Source: Pseudonocardiaceae bacterium YIM PH 21723
Lineage (GTDB): Bacteria; Actinomycetota; Actinomycetes; Mycobacteriales; Pseudonocardiaceae
Direction: 5' to 3'
Assembly: GCA_003600225.1 (NCBI GenBank)
Contig: QZFT01000062.1
Coordinates: 1 to 46,024, forward strand
DNA length: 46,024 nt
Both the position numbers and the translations under genes were made by a program. The notes beneath the pieces were generated by a model. The model did no database searches and was not told where the DNA came from. It saw only the letters and a list, made by a program, of their open reading frames with translations. Shown here one piece after another: positions 16,673 through 24,580 of this stretch. The stretch's first letter is position 1. Each line of letters begins with the position of its first letter.

Positions 16673-16897
16673 ATGACCCTAGGACCTAGGCACCCCGCGG
16701 TGCCAGAGCGGAACCGCCGATTCTCGGCGCGCCGCGCGCAGGCCGGGCAAGTCCTCGTCATGCTCGCCCTGGTCGGCTTCCTGATCGCGCTCGCCGTCTT
16801 CGGCGGGCCCGCACTGGCCGCCGGCGTACTCGCCATCGGCGGAGGCGGACTGGCCATCTCCGAATGGCTCAACCAGCGGAGCCTGCGCTTCCGCTGA
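16673..16897 (+). CDS. small membrane protein, paralogue A
   Basis: A 74-residue protein: a basic N-terminus of about 26 residues (MTLGPRHPAVPERNRRFSAR), then two closely spaced hydrophobic segments (VLVMLALVGFLIALAVF and LAAGVLAIGGGGLAI) and a basic tail. I do not recognise a family. The start is supported by similarity to the gene at 17424: both share GGAACA-CGATGACCCTA around the ATG and encode MTL-P---P-VPE. A long hairpin terminator follows. Probably a small integral membrane protein with the N-terminus inside. Confidence 0.6.
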   Translation: MTLGPRHPAVPERNRRFSARRAQAGQVLVMLALVGFLIALAVFGGPALAAGVLAIGGGGLAISEWLNQRSLRFR

Positions 16898-16907
16898 TCC
16901 CTACTCG

Positions 16908-16952
16908 AAACGGCCCGTGGCGCGTCGGTATCCGACGCACCGCGGGCCGTTT
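16908..16952 (+). terminator. terminator after small membrane protein A
   Basis: AAACGGCCCG...GCGTCGG-TAT-CCGACGC...CGGGCCGTTT forms a long stem of about 20 bp with a few unpaired bases, ending in TTT, 10 bases after the stop. Confidence 0.8.
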
Positions 16953-17346
16953 GTCGTGCCATACCGGGAATCGAGAACTGAATTCAGTTTCCGAACTCCA
17001 CAGGAAATTCCCGAACTGCGTGCACGTGCGAATTCACCGGAATTCAGGGCGAACACCGTGGGTCACTCATCCGGCCCAAAAAGCCGGACTGGGCCTCGCT
17101 GAACTGGGTAAATGCTCAGCGGAGCGTAAGTTCGACACCCCTCAGCAGGATGAGTTGTCAACCGAGTGAGCGACTAGTGCGCCACGTCAACAGAGGCCGT
17201 TCGCCGACGAAATCGACCGGTCGCCGCCTTCATTGAACTACAGCGTGCGCGCTCAAGATCAACAAAGGAGTATTGCGCTTACCGACAGTGCGATAGGGAC
17301 ATCACTCCAGCAATAAGGCAGTGAGACCCCCATACCAAAAAAAGGG
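16953..17346. other. 394-base stretch without a recognised gene
   Basis: AT-richer than its neighbours in 16970-17050. It contains repeated GAATTC-type words (GAATTCAG, GAATTCACCGGAATTC). AAAGGAG at 17262-17268 precedes only a seven-codon TTG frame. I see no gene. Confidence 0.4.
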
Positions 17347-17376
17347 GGCGGCTTCCCGCGCGAACGAGAAGCCGCC
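17347..17376 (+). promoter_or_regulatory. leader hairpin before small membrane protein B
   Basis: GGCGGCTTC (17347-17355) pairs exactly with GAAGCCGCC (17368-17376), 47 bases before ATG 17424 and preceded by a run of A and G. It may be a terminator of an unseen upstream transcript or a 5' leader structure. Confidence 0.5.
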
Positions 17377-17423
17377 ATGTCCCGTACTTGATACCCCGTG
17401 AAGAGAAGCAAGGTGGAACAGCG

Positions 17424-17747
17424 ATGACCCTACGGCCATGGCGCCCGGAGGTGCCAGAGGCGGGTACGCCGAGTGGGCGACGGAAGTTCGGCTTCAATCG
17501 GCGAGTGGTCCAGGGCAGGCATCGGCGATCGCGGTGCTGTGGCAGGCAGAAGCCCTCGCCGCTCTGGCAGTGCGTCATGGGCGCCGTGCACGAGGGCTGG
17601 GGAGAAACCACCCGGCTGGTGGTCGTGCTCGTGGCGCTGGGCCTGATGACGAGGTTCGGCGGCCAGATCGTGTTCCTCGGCCTGATGGGCCTGAGCACCG
17701 GCCGGCTGATCAGCCTGATGACCCGTCGCGCACACCGGCTGATCTAG
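17424..17747 (+). CDS. small membrane protein, paralogue B
   Basis: A 107-residue protein starting MTLRPWRPEVPEAG, closely like the start of the gene at 16673. A strongly basic middle (RRVVQGRHRRSRCCGRQK) is followed by two hydrophobic segments (TTRLVVVLVALGLMT and IVFLGLMGLSTGRLISLM) and an Arg-rich end. AAGGTGG lies about eight bases before the ATG. No family recognised. A duplication of paralogue A that has diverged in the middle is likely. Confidence 0.55.
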   Translation: MTLRPWRPEVPEAGTPSGRRKFGFNRRVVQGRHRRSRCCGRQKPSPLWQCVMGAVHEGWGETTRLVVVLVALGLMTRFGGQIVFLGLMGLSTGRLISLMTRRAHRLI

Positions 17748-17757
17748 CGCACCCGGC

Positions 17758-17788
17758 GGGGCCGGGACGCACACGGCGTTCCGGCCCG
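17758..17788. terminator. bidirectional terminator
   Basis: GGGGCCGGGACGC (17758-17770) pairs with GCGTTCCGGCCC (17776-17787) with one G-T pair, between the convergent small membrane gene and the IclR gene. Confidence 0.65.
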
Positions 17789-17793
17789 GCCGG

Positions 17794-18609
17794 TCACGCG
17801 GGACGGACGTTGGCCTCCCGCTGCACCGGCAGTTCCGGATACCCCTGCTCGGCCAGCTGGGCCAGCCGGGCCTGGATGCCGTCGGCGGCCTTGCGGATCG
17901 CCCTGGCCAGCTTGGGCGCGTCGGCGCGCACGCTGCGCACCACCAGGCCGATGGCGATCGTGTGGGCGCCGTTCTCGTCCCGGATCGGTACCGCGACCGA
18001 GCAGTTGCCCATGGTCATCTCTTCCCGGGTGTACGCGTAGCCGCGGTCCCGGATGCGATCAAGGTCCTGCCGCAGCCGTCCCGGCTCGGTGATCGAGTAC
18101 GGCGTACACCGCTCCAGGCCGCGCCGGCACAGTTCCTCGACGAACTCGGCGGTCTGGTGCGCGAGCAGCGCCTTGCCCACACCGGTGGTGTGCATCGGCA
18201 GCCGGCCGCCCGCCCGGGAGATGATCGACACGGCGCGGTGGCCGGTGAGCTTCTCCACGTACAGCACCTCGAAGCCGTCCCGGACGGCCAGGTGCACGTT
18301 CTCCCGGGTGTTCTCGTACAGGTCCTGCATGAACGGCAGGGCGATCTCCCGCAGCCGGGTGTGCAGCGGGGACAGCAGCCCGACCTCCCACAGCCGGGCG
18401 CCGATGACGTACTGCCCGCCGTCGTCGCGGACGAGCGCGCCCCAGTTCTCCAGCTCCGCGATCATCCGGTGCGCGGTGGCCAGCGGCAGACCCGCACGCC
18501 GGGCGATCTCCGACATGGTCAGCCGTGAGTGGCCGATGTCGAAGGCCGACAACACGGCGAGGGTCCTGCTGATCACCGACTTACCGGGTTCCCGGCTGTT
18601 TCCCGCCAT
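17794..18609 (-). CDS. IclR family regulator, probably PcaR-like
   Basis: A 271-residue IclR regulator. The N-terminal winged helix (about 10-70) reads VISRTLAVLSAFDIGHSRLT, then MSEIARRAGLPLATAHRMI; the ligand-binding domain follows, with LPMHTTGVGKALLAH and REEMTMGNCSVAVPIRD, the typical effector-pocket regions. ATG 18609 has GGGGGTGG six bases upstream and is preferred over 18645. It lies just beyond the pca operon in the same direction but after a strong hairpin, so it is at least partly transcribed apart. The expected role is control of protocatechuate breakdown through the palindrome at 21548. Confidence 0.85.
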   Translation of the reverse strand: MAGNSREPGKSVISRTLAVLSAFDIGHSRLTMSEIARRAGLPLATAHRMIAELENWGALVRDDGGQYVIGARLWEVGLLSPLHTRLREIALPFMQDLYENTRENVHLAVRDGFEVLYVEKLTGHRAVSIISRAGGRLPMHTTGVGKALLAHQTAEFVEELCRRGLERCTPYSITEPGRLRQDLDRIRDRGYAYTREEMTMGNCSVAVPIRDENGAHTIAIGLVVRSVRADAPKLARAIRKAADGIQARLAQLAEQGYPELPVQREANVRPA

Positions 18610-18655
18610 CGACACCCACCCCCTGGAGACGAACGTGATCTCCATGCTTGCCGAT

Positions 18656-18681
18656 GATCGGCGGCGCGCAAGCCGCCGATC
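18656..18681 (-). terminator. terminator between pcaD and the IclR gene
   Basis: Perfect 10-bp arms GATCGGCGGC (18656-18665) and GCCGCCGATC (18672-18681) with a six-base loop, 12 bases after the pcaD stop. Confidence 0.75.
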
Positions 18682-18693
18682 GGCTCGGATTCC

Positions 18694-19419
18694 TTATCCG
18701 GCAAGCAGGTGGTCCAGAACCAGACCGCTGACCGCACGGGGCCACTGGGCCTGCGGCATGTGTCCGGCATCGGGTAGCACCACCAGCCGGGCGTTGTCCC
18801 CGATCGCGTCCGCAAGCTCGCGGCCCTCCTCCGGGGTCACGGCCGGATCGGATCCGGCCACCAGCACCAGCGTAGGCGCGGTGATCTTCGACAGCTCCGG
18901 CCGCAGGTCGAGGGTCGCCAGCAATTCGGCGCAGTTGGCGTAGCCCTCACGGTCGCTGGTGACGAACAGCTCGCGGTAGTGGGCCACGAGTTCCGGGCTC
19001 GCCGAGGGCGGGAACCAGCGGCCCATCACCATGTCGGCCACGGCTTCCGGGCCACCGGCCCGGACCTTGGCGGCCCGGTCCAGCCACGGCTGCGGCGGGC
19101 CGAAGTACGGCTTGGTGGCGAGCAGCACCAGGTGATCCAGCCGGTCGGCGGCGTGCACGCCCAGCCACTGGCCCAGGACACCGCCCAGGGACAGCCCGGC
19201 GAACGCGAACCGCTCCACCCCGCGCGCGTCCAGCTGCACCAGCAGCCGTTCGCCCAGCTCATCGAGCTCATACGGCCCGGGGGGCGCGTCGGCACCCCCG
19301 TGCCCGGGATGTTCGGTGGTGATCACGTTGAAGTGCTCGGACCATGTGGGCAGCTGTGCCTCCCACATCGCCGAGGGGGTCCCCAGCGAATTACTCAGCA
19401 CCAATACCGGCTTCGGCAC
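18694..19419 (-). CDS. pcaD: 3-oxoadipate enol-lactonase
   Basis: A 241-residue alpha/beta hydrolase that opens 3-oxoadipate enol-lactone to 3-oxoadipate in the beta-ketoadipate pathway. The nucleophile elbow GLSLGG is at about residue 86, the oxyanion region LSNSLGT near the start, Asp in VAGSDPAVTPEE and His in PDAGHMPQ complete the triad. GTG 19419 follows GGGAGG and lies 11 bases after pcaG. This is stand-alone pcaD, not the PcaL fusion with the decarboxylase seen in many actinobacteria. Confidence 0.9.
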   Translation of the reverse strand: MPKPVLVLSNSLGTPSAMWEAQLPTWSEHFNVITTEHPGHGGADAPPGPYELDELGERLLVQLDARGVERFAFAGLSLGGVLGQWLGVHAADRLDHLVLLATKPYFGPPQPWLDRAAKVRAGGPEAVADMVMGRWFPPSASPELVAHYRELFVTSDREGYANCAELLATLDLRPELSKITAPTLVLVAGSDPAVTPEEGRELADAIGDNARLVVLPDAGHMPQAQWPRAVSGLVLDHLLAG

Positions 19420-19429
19420 GTCCGCCTCC

Positions 19430-19966
19430 CTACAGCGCGAAGAACACCGTCTCACCGTCGCCGCGCAGCCGGATGTCGAATCGAAGATCTTCGGTTGCGA
19501 TCAGGGTGTGGCGCCGGTCGGGGTCCACGCTAGCCAGTACCGGATCGCCGGCGTTCGCCGAGGTCTCCTCCGCGAAGTAGATCCGGGTGGCGAGCCAGTG
19601 CATGAGGCCGCGGGCGAAGACCAGCACGTCGATGTGCGGGGCCTGGTCGGGCAACGCCCCCGGCTTCACCGTGCGGAACTCGTACCGGCCGTCCTCGTCG
19701 GTTCCGCACCGGCCGAAGCCGGAGAACCCGGGAACGGCGCCACGCGGATCGTCCGGGTGGTCGAACCGGCCGTCGGCGTCCGCCTGCCAGATCTCCAGGG
19801 TCGCGTCGGGCACCGGGTCACCGTTGACGTCCAGCACCCGTCCGGAGATGGTGATCGCACCCGGGTGATCCGCCGGCACCACGAACTCGGTGCCGGGGCG
19901 GGTCATGCCGATGCTGTAGTACGGCCCCACGGTCTGGGCGGGGGTCAGTCCCAGTTCAGTCGACAT
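19430..19966 (-). CDS. pcaG: protocatechuate 3,4-dioxygenase alpha subunit
   Basis: A 178-residue alpha subunit of the ring-cleaving dioxygenase. TPAQTVGPYYSIG at the start, GRVLDVNGDPVPDATLEIWQADADG and the C-terminal DIRLRGDGETVFF are the family pattern; as usual for alpha subunits the iron ligands are absent. It overlaps the pcaH end by 11 bases, consistent with assembly of an alpha-beta protomer. Confidence 0.95.
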   Translation of the reverse strand: MSTELGLTPAQTVGPYYSIGMTRPGTEFVVPADHPGAITISGRVLDVNGDPVPDATLEIWQADADGRFDHPDDPRGAVPGFSGFGRCGTDEDGRYEFRTVKPGALPDQAPHIDVLVFARGLMHWLATRIYFAEETSANAGDPVLASVDPDRRHTLIATEDLRFDIRLRGDGETVFFAL

Positions 19967-20660
19967 GCGGTTCCTCCAGCAGCGAGGCCTCGGGACCGGC
20001 CAGCACGATGTCGAAGTTGAAGGCCAGGGCCCAGCCGGGCACGGTGCTCTCCAGATCGAAACTGGAGATCATCCGCTGCCGGACCTTCGGCTCGCGCACC
20101 GCCTGGTAGATCGGGTCGTAGTCCAGCAACGGGTCACCCGGGAAGTACATCTGGGTGACCAGGCGCTGCGGCAGGGCGCGGCCGAACACCGAGAAGTGCA
20201 GATGCGCCGGGCGCCAGGCGTTGTGGTGGTTGCCCCACGGGTACGCCCCGGGCCGGATCGTGGTGAACCGGTAGTTGCCCTCGGCGTCGGTGACGCAGCG
20301 GCCGTTGCCGGTGAAGTTCGGGTCCAGCGGCGCGTCGTGCTGGTCGTTCTGGTGCTGGTAGCGCCCCGCCGAATTGGCCTGCCACAGTTCCAGCAGCGTG
20401 TTCGGCACCGGACGGCCGCTGCCGTCGCGCACCGAACCGTGCACCACGATCCGCTCGCCGAGGGGCTCGCCGTCGTGCTGCGTGGTCAGGTCGCTCTCCT
20501 CCGGCCGGACGTCGCTCTCGCCGAACAGCGGCCCGGTGATCTCGGTGAGCCGGTGTGGCAGCACCACCAGGGGCTGACTCGGCGCGCGCAGCATGCTCGA
20601 CCTGTATTCCGGCGAATAGTGCGGTGCATGCACCAGGCCGGTGTCTCGCTGATAACCCAT
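19956..20660 (-). CDS. pcaH: protocatechuate 3,4-dioxygenase beta subunit
   Basis: A 234-residue catalytic subunit holding non-haem Fe(III), which cleaves protocatechuate to 3-carboxy-cis,cis-muconate. Iron-ligand regions are visible: Tyr in PNTLLELWQANSAGRYQHQ, Tyr in RPGAYPWGNHHNAW, and both His in RPAHLHFSVFG. The start ATG 20660 overlaps the stop of the CoA-transferase gene. Typical N-terminal length for the family. Confidence 0.96.
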   Translation of the reverse strand: MGYQRDTGLVHAPHYSPEYRSSMLRAPSQPLVVLPHRLTEITGPLFGESDVRPEESDLTTQHDGEPLGERIVVHGSVRDGSGRPVPNTLLELWQANSAGRYQHQNDQHDAPLDPNFTGNGRCVTDAEGNYRFTTIRPGAYPWGNHHNAWRPAHLHFSVFGRALPQRLVTQMYFPGDPLLDYDPIYQAVREPKVRQRMISSFDLESTVPGWALAFNFDIVLAGPEASLLEEPHVD

Positions 20661-21478
20661 CAACTCACCTTGCGTTCCATGGCGGGCGGTTGTGTGACGA
20701 TCATGCCCAACCAGTCGATGAACCGCTCGCGGTCGGCGCTGATCGCCGGCCATTCGCGGTAGAAACCCGTGTCCCGGCGCCGGTAGCCCTCGGTCTGCGC
20801 GGGCAGCGATCCGCCGGGGACCTCGGCGACCATGGTGATCAGCCAGCCCGGCAGCACGGTGGAACCGGGGACCGGCTCCAGCTCGTCCACGATCTCCTCC
20901 ACGGTCACCAGGCTGTGGTGCGCGGCGTGCACGGCCTCGCGCTGCGCGCCGGTGATCCCCCAGACCTGCACGTTGCCCTGCCGGTCGGCGCGCTGCGCGT
21001 GCACGATGGCCACGTCGGGCCGGATCGCGGGCACCGCCAGCAGCCGCTCCCCGGTGAACGGGCACTGGATGGCCTTGACCGTCTCGGAGGGGCCGGGCAG
21101 CGCGCCCCGCAGCACGCCGAACGGGACGCCCGTGGCGCCCGCGAGGTAGCGGTTGGCCATGCCGGCGTGGCTGTGTTCCTCCGCCTGCAACGGCCGGGGC
21201 CACCCGGTGCGCAGCGCGTCGCGGATCCGCGGCAGCAGGCCGGTGCTCGGGTCGCCGGTCCAGGAGTAGATGAGCCTGCCCGCGCAGCCGGCGCCGATCA
21301 GCTGGTCGTAGATGACGTCCGGGTTCATCCGGATCAGGGTCAGGTCCCGGCGGCGCTGGCGGATGACCTCGTGCGCGGCGGCGAACGGGACCAGGTGGGT
21401 GAAGCCCTCCATCGCGACGCTGCATCCGTCCACGACGAGCTCGGCGACCGCATCGGCCAGCCCGACGATTCGCGCCAC
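20660..21478 (-). CDS. pcaI: CoA-transferase alpha subunit, probably 3-oxoadipate CoA-transferase
   Basis: A 272-residue family I CoA-transferase subunit A. VDGCSVAMEGFTHLVPFAAAHEVIRQ near the start, GCAGRLIYSW and HAQRADRQGNVQVWG (about 170) are the family marks. With a beta subunit it would activate 3-oxoadipate with succinyl-CoA. GTG 21478 has GGGGAGG five bases upstream; the frame stays open to 21541 but without a ribosome site. The beta subunit gene (pcaJ) that normally follows is missing: pcaH overlaps the stop directly. Either pcaJ lies elsewhere or this protein acts differently; glutaconate CoA-transferase-like members are an alternative. Confidence 0.82.
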   Translation of the reverse strand: MARIVGLADAVAELVVDGCSVAMEGFTHLVPFAAAHEVIRQRRRDLTLIRMNPDVIYDQLIGAGCAGRLIYSWTGDPSTGLLPRIRDALRTGWPRPLQAEEHSHAGMANRYLAGATGVPFGVLRGALPGPSETVKAIQCPFTGERLLAVPAIRPDVAIVHAQRADRQGNVQVWGITGAQREAVHAAHHSLVTVEEIVDELEPVPGSTVLPGWLITMVAEVPGGSLPAQTEGYRRRDTGFYREWPAISADRERFIDWLGMIVTQPPAMERKVS

Positions 21479-21547
21479 GACTACCTCCCCTGTGTCCTCG
21501 CCCGAACCCCACGGTGCTGGGTCATCGGGTGCGCAGGCCACAGCTTC

Positions 21548-21564
21548 TTTCCGCCAGGCGGAAA
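21548..21564. promoter_or_regulatory. IclR/PcaR operator palindrome
   Basis: TTTCCGCCAGGCGGAAA is a perfect 17-bp palindrome, 70 bases upstream of the pcaI start and 57 before the epimerase start. IclR-family regulators commonly bind TTCCGC-type dyads, and an IclR gene lies at the end of the operon. Confidence 0.65.
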
Positions 21565-21620
21565 TCCCGGCTCGGGGGATGGGCTCGCGTCCGCGGTCGG
21601 ATTACGGAACGATCAGGCTC

Positions 21621-22511
21621 ATGCGAGTCGCGATCGCCGGTTCCTCGGGTTTTCTGGGGCAGTCCCTGGTGCACCGGTTGCGCGCCGCCGGGCACGAGGT
21701 GCGCCTGCTGGTCCGTCACCGGCCACGCACCGTGGACGAGCGCGGCTGGGATCCACCCTCCGGCCGGATCGATCAGGACGCGTTGCACGGCGTGCACGCG
21801 GTGATCAATTTCTGTGGGGCGGGTATCGGCGATCGACGCTGGTCAGCGGCCCGCAAGCAGGAGCTGCGGGACTCCCGCCTGACGCCCACCGAGGTGCTGG
21901 CGGGCGCGGTGGCCGACCACGGCATCCCGACCATGATCAACGCTTCGGCGGTGGGCTTCTACGGCGACACCGGCGATCACGAGGTGGACGAGACGGCGGG
22001 CGCCGGACGGGGATTTCTGGCAGAGCTGTGCCGGGACTGGGAGGCCGCCACCCACACGGCGGCGAAGGCCGGTACCCGGGTGGTACGGATTCGCAGCGGC
22101 CTGGTGTTGTCCCGATCGGGCGGTTTGCTCGGCAAGTTGCGGCCGCTGTTCTGGGCGGGGCTGGGCGGCAGGCTGGGATCCGGCGAGCAGTACATGCCGT
22201 GGATCTCCCTGGAGGACGAGATCGCCGCGATCCAGTTCCTCCTGGAGGCCGAGCCGATCTCCGGCCCGGTGAACCTGACCGCGCCGCATCCGGTGACCAA
22301 TGCCGAGTTCACCAGGGCGCTGGGCGCCGCCGTGAACCGGCCGACCCTCTTCACCGCACCGGGATTCGCGCTGCGGCTGCTCACCGGCGAGTTCGCCGAC
22401 GAGGGGCTGCTGGCCGGGCAACGGGCGATCCCCGGTGTGCTCACCGAGCACGGATTCCGGTTCCGGCACCGAGAACTGGCAGCGGCACTGAGCGAGATGG
22501 AACCGTCCTGA
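21621..22511 (+). CDS. TIGR01777 family NAD(P)-binding epimerase-like protein
   Basis: A 296-residue SDR-superfamily protein (SulA/YfcH-like). The Rossmann start RVAIAGSSGFLGQSLVHRL (2-20), INFCGAGI, then INASAVGFYGD with the family's modified active site, and the C-terminal DUF1731 region near GLLAGQRAIPGVL are visible. The function of this family is not settled. It matches the Rv2216 position next to lipB in mycobacteria. AACGAT lies seven bases before the ATG, suggesting a leaderless start. Confidence 0.88.
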   Translation: MRVAIAGSSGFLGQSLVHRLRAAGHEVRLLVRHRPRTVDERGWDPPSGRIDQDALHGVHAVINFCGAGIGDRRWSAARKQELRDSRLTPTEVLAGAVADHGIPTMINASAVGFYGDTGDHEVDETAGAGRGFLAELCRDWEAATHTAAKAGTRVVRIRSGLVLSRSGGLLGKLRPLFWAGLGGRLGSGEQYMPWISLEDEIAAIQFLLEAEPISGPVNLTAPHPVTNAEFTRALGAAVNRPTLFTAPGFALRLLTGEFADEGLLAGQRAIPGVLTEHGFRFRHRELAAALSEMEPS

Positions 22512-22516
22512 ACACC

Positions 22517-23131
22517 ATGAATCTGCAGCGCGTCGCGTTGTACTCCCTCGCGGGATCCCTCGGCCTGGCGCTGCTGTCGATCGGCAACCCGCCCCTGGTG
22601 GACCTCTGGGCGGAGGCGGCGACCGAGAGCTGGCGGAACTCCGAGGTGGGACGGACGGCGGAGCTGATCAGCACCGCCCTCGGCCCGGCGCTGGCCGCGC
22701 TGACGATGGCCCTGCTGCTGACGGTCGGCCGGGTGGCCGAGCTGCGGCGTGACCGGTCGGGCAGGCGCACCGCCGACCTGACCTTGCGGAGCGTGGCGGT
22801 GCTGGCCTGCTGCTGGTCGACGCAGCTGCTGTCCGAGCTGGTGCACCAGGAGCGCGGGCCACACGGCGGGCACGTGACGGCGGTGGCCGCGGTCGGGCTG
22901 ACAGCGGTACTGGTGTCCGGCTACCTGGCCGTGCGCTGGCAGCCGCTGATCGCGGTGATCGCCGGGCTCGCGACGGCCCTCACCGCGGCCTGCCGGGTGC
23001 TGGTCAGCGTGCACTGCCTGACCGACACGCTGGGCGCGGTGCTGGCCGTGCTCGGCGTCGGGCTGCTGCTGGCGATGCGCCTCGGGTTCGTGGTGAGTGT
23101 GAGCCAGGTCGGCGTAGAGTCGACCGCGTGA
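22517..23131 (+). CDS. PAP2-like membrane protein with altered active site
   Basis: A 204-residue protein with five or six hydrophobic segments. GPHGGH (about 116) stands where PAP2 phosphatases have PSGH, and [12 protein letters not shown] (about 160) where they have SRXXXXXHXXXD, so catalytic His and Asp positions survive but the KXXXXXXRP motif is not clear. It may be a divergent phosphatidic-acid-type phosphatase. It starts five bases after the epimerase stop and overlaps lipB by four bases (GTGA), although lipB also has its own promoter-like hexamer inside this gene. Confidence 0.65.
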   Translation: MNLQRVALYSLAGSLGLALLSIGNPPLVDLWAEAATESWRNSEVGRTAELISTALGPALAALTMALLLTVGRVAELRRDRSGRRTADLTLRSVAVLACCWSTQLLSELVHQERGPHGGHVTAVAAVGLTAVLVSGYLAVRWQPLIAVIAGLATALTAACRVLVSVHCLTDTLGAVLAVLGVGLLLAMRLGFVVSVSQVGVESTA

Positions 23132-23865
23132 CCTCCTGCCGTGAATCCTCCGCCGAACTGACCGTCCGCCACCTCGGGCTGATCGACTACGTCGAAGCCT
23201 GGGACCTGCAGAAACAGCTGGTGGACGAGCGGCTCGACGGCGGACCGGACACCCTGCTGCTGCTGGAGCACCCGAACGTCTACACGGCCGGCCGGCGCAC
23301 GCAGCCCGAGGACCGCCCGGTGGACGGCACCCCGGTGATCGACGTGGACCGCGGCGGCAAGATCACCTGGCACGGTCCGGGCCAGATCGTCGGCTATCCG
23401 CTGGTCAAGCTGAGCGACCCGGTGGACGTGGTGGACTTCGTGCGCCGTCTCGAAGAGGCGATGATCTGGGTGTGCGACCAGTTCGGCCTGCGTACCGGCC
23501 GGATCGAGGGCCGCAGCGGCGTGTGGCTGCCCGCCGGCGAGGGCCGGATCGAGCGGAAGATCGGCGCCATCGGCATCCGGGTGCAGCGGGGCGTGACCCT
23601 GCACGGCATCTCGCTGAACTGCGACAACTCCAATGACGGCTTCGACGCGATCATCCCGTGCGGGCTGAAGGACGTCGGCGTCACCTCGCTGAGCACGGAA
23701 CTGGGCCGCGATGTCACGACGGCGGAGGTCTTCCCGCTGATCGAGCAGGCCATCCTCCGGGCCATCGACGGCGAGCTGCCGGTATCGCACCGCGACCTGC
23801 CCCGTCCCACGGTGGCCACTCCGGCCGGCATCACCCTGGATCTGGACAGCTCACTGACCCGCTGA
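23128..23865 (+). CDS. lipB: octanoyltransferase
   Basis: A 245-residue enzyme that moves octanoate from acyl carrier protein to lipoyl domains, the first step of lipoate synthesis. [18 protein letters not shown] (about 72-90), Lys144 in KIGAIGIR and the thioester cysteine Cys178 in IIPCGL are present. GTG 23128 lies seven bases after TAGAGT, so a leaderless transcript from inside the previous gene is likely. The usual partner lipA is 3 kb downstream with four genes between. The stop codon lies at the edge of a 22-bp palindrome. Confidence 0.96.
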   Translation: MTSCRESSAELTVRHLGLIDYVEAWDLQKQLVDERLDGGPDTLLLLEHPNVYTAGRRTQPEDRPVDGTPVIDVDRGGKITWHGPGQIVGYPLVKLSDPVDVVDFVRRLEEAMIWVCDQFGLRTGRIEGRSGVWLPAGEGRIERKIGAIGIRVQRGVTLHGISLNCDNSNDGFDAIIPCGLKDVGVTSLSTELGRDVTTAEVFPLIEQAILRAIDGELPVSHRDLPRPTVATPAGITLDLDSSLTR

Positions 23866-23886
23866 ACACTTTCTGCAGAAAGTGTT
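23865..23886. repeat. palindrome CACTTTCTGCAGAAAGTG, copy 1
   Basis: A perfect 22-bp palindrome centred on CTGCAG, with arms AACACTTTCTG and CAGAAAGTGTT, between the convergent lipB and the ATPase-domain gene. The same CACTTTCTGCAGA arms recur at 45813-45879. Confidence 0.75.
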
Positions 23887-23890
23887 CCGC

Positions 23891-24325
23891 TCAGTCGTCG
23901 ACCGGGTGCGGGAGGCGAACGGAGACGCGGAAACCGCGGCCGTTGTGCGGGGCCGTGACGCAGGTACCGCCCTGGGTCGCGGCCAGCGCGGCGAGCTGCC
24001 CGCCGTTGGCGAGGCGGTGGGCGGGCCCGTCGTTGACCACGTCGATGCGCACGCCGTTGGCGTCGCCGTCCACGCTGACCAGGCAACGGGCCGGGGCGGC
24101 CGGAATCGTGAGTGCTTCCTGCACGATGCGGTAGGCGGCCAGCGCCATGCCGTGGGTGAGATCGACCGGGCGCACCATGAGGTCGACGGTCACCCCGGAG
24201 CGCCGGGCCTGATCGGCCAGGTCGGCCAGCGCGGCCAACTCGGTTTGTCCGGGCACGACCGAAGGCGCGGGAACATCCGCCTGGGGACGCCGCAACCAGC
24301 CGAGCACTGTGGACCTGAAACTCAC
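23891..24325 (-). CDS. orphan degenerate histidine-kinase ATPase domain protein
   Basis: About 144 residues from GTG 24325 (open to ATG 24364). It resembles the C-terminal part of NarL-type sensor kinases: AAYRIVQEALT is the start of the N-box, then CLVSVDGDANGVRIDVVNDGPA. The residues that normally follow (N---KHA) are missing, the phosphorylated histidine region is absent, and the G-box lid is not recognisable. There is no response regulator nearby. It may be a non-catalytic partner for another kinase, or a gene in decay. The start is uncertain. Confidence 0.6.
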   Translation of the reverse strand: MSFRSTVLGWLRRPQADVPAPSVVPGQTELAALADLADQARRSGVTVDLMVRPVDLTHGMALAAYRIVQEALTIPAAPARCLVSVDGDANGVRIDVVNDGPAHRLANGGQLAALAATQGGTCVTAPHNGRGFRVSVRLPHPVDD

Positions 24326-24516
24326 GGCGCGACTGTATCCAGCCGGAATGTTATAAGTCCTCAACCTCTGGTTGCCGTTATCAGCGGCTTCACCACCAGC
24401 AGAAGTTGACCCCGACCGGACTTTGACCTACTGCGGACGGCCCTGGTCCGAATCCGGCCAGAGCACTGCACCCCTCCCCGCGCCGCTGGCACTGTGGATC
24501 TTCTCCGGGAGAAGGG

Positions 24517-24565
24517 GCTGAATGTGTCTGTAGGTCGGACGGTCCAGAGCGGGGACACATTCAGC
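24517..24565. terminator. long hairpin downstream of the TetR gene
   Basis: GCTGAATGTGTC (24517-24528) pairs exactly with GACACATTCAGC (24554-24565), 16 bases beyond the tetR stop on the minus strand. The 200 bases on its left up to the ATPase-domain gene show no gene. Confidence 0.6.
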
Positions 24566-24580
24566 GCACCGGCGGCTGGT

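Noticed and set aside
17262-17292. AAAGGAG followed by a seven-codon TTG frame
   Set aside because: Too short, no repeated or conserved features and no related peptide nearby.
20555-22516. Very long plus-strand frame ahead of the PAP2-like gene
   Set aside because: It runs across the pca operon and the epimerase in the wrong frame; only the part from 22517 has membrane-protein character.
22517-23131. Assignment as a normal PAP2 phosphatase
   Set aside because: PSGH reads PHGGH and the first motif is unclear, so only PAP2-like is justified.
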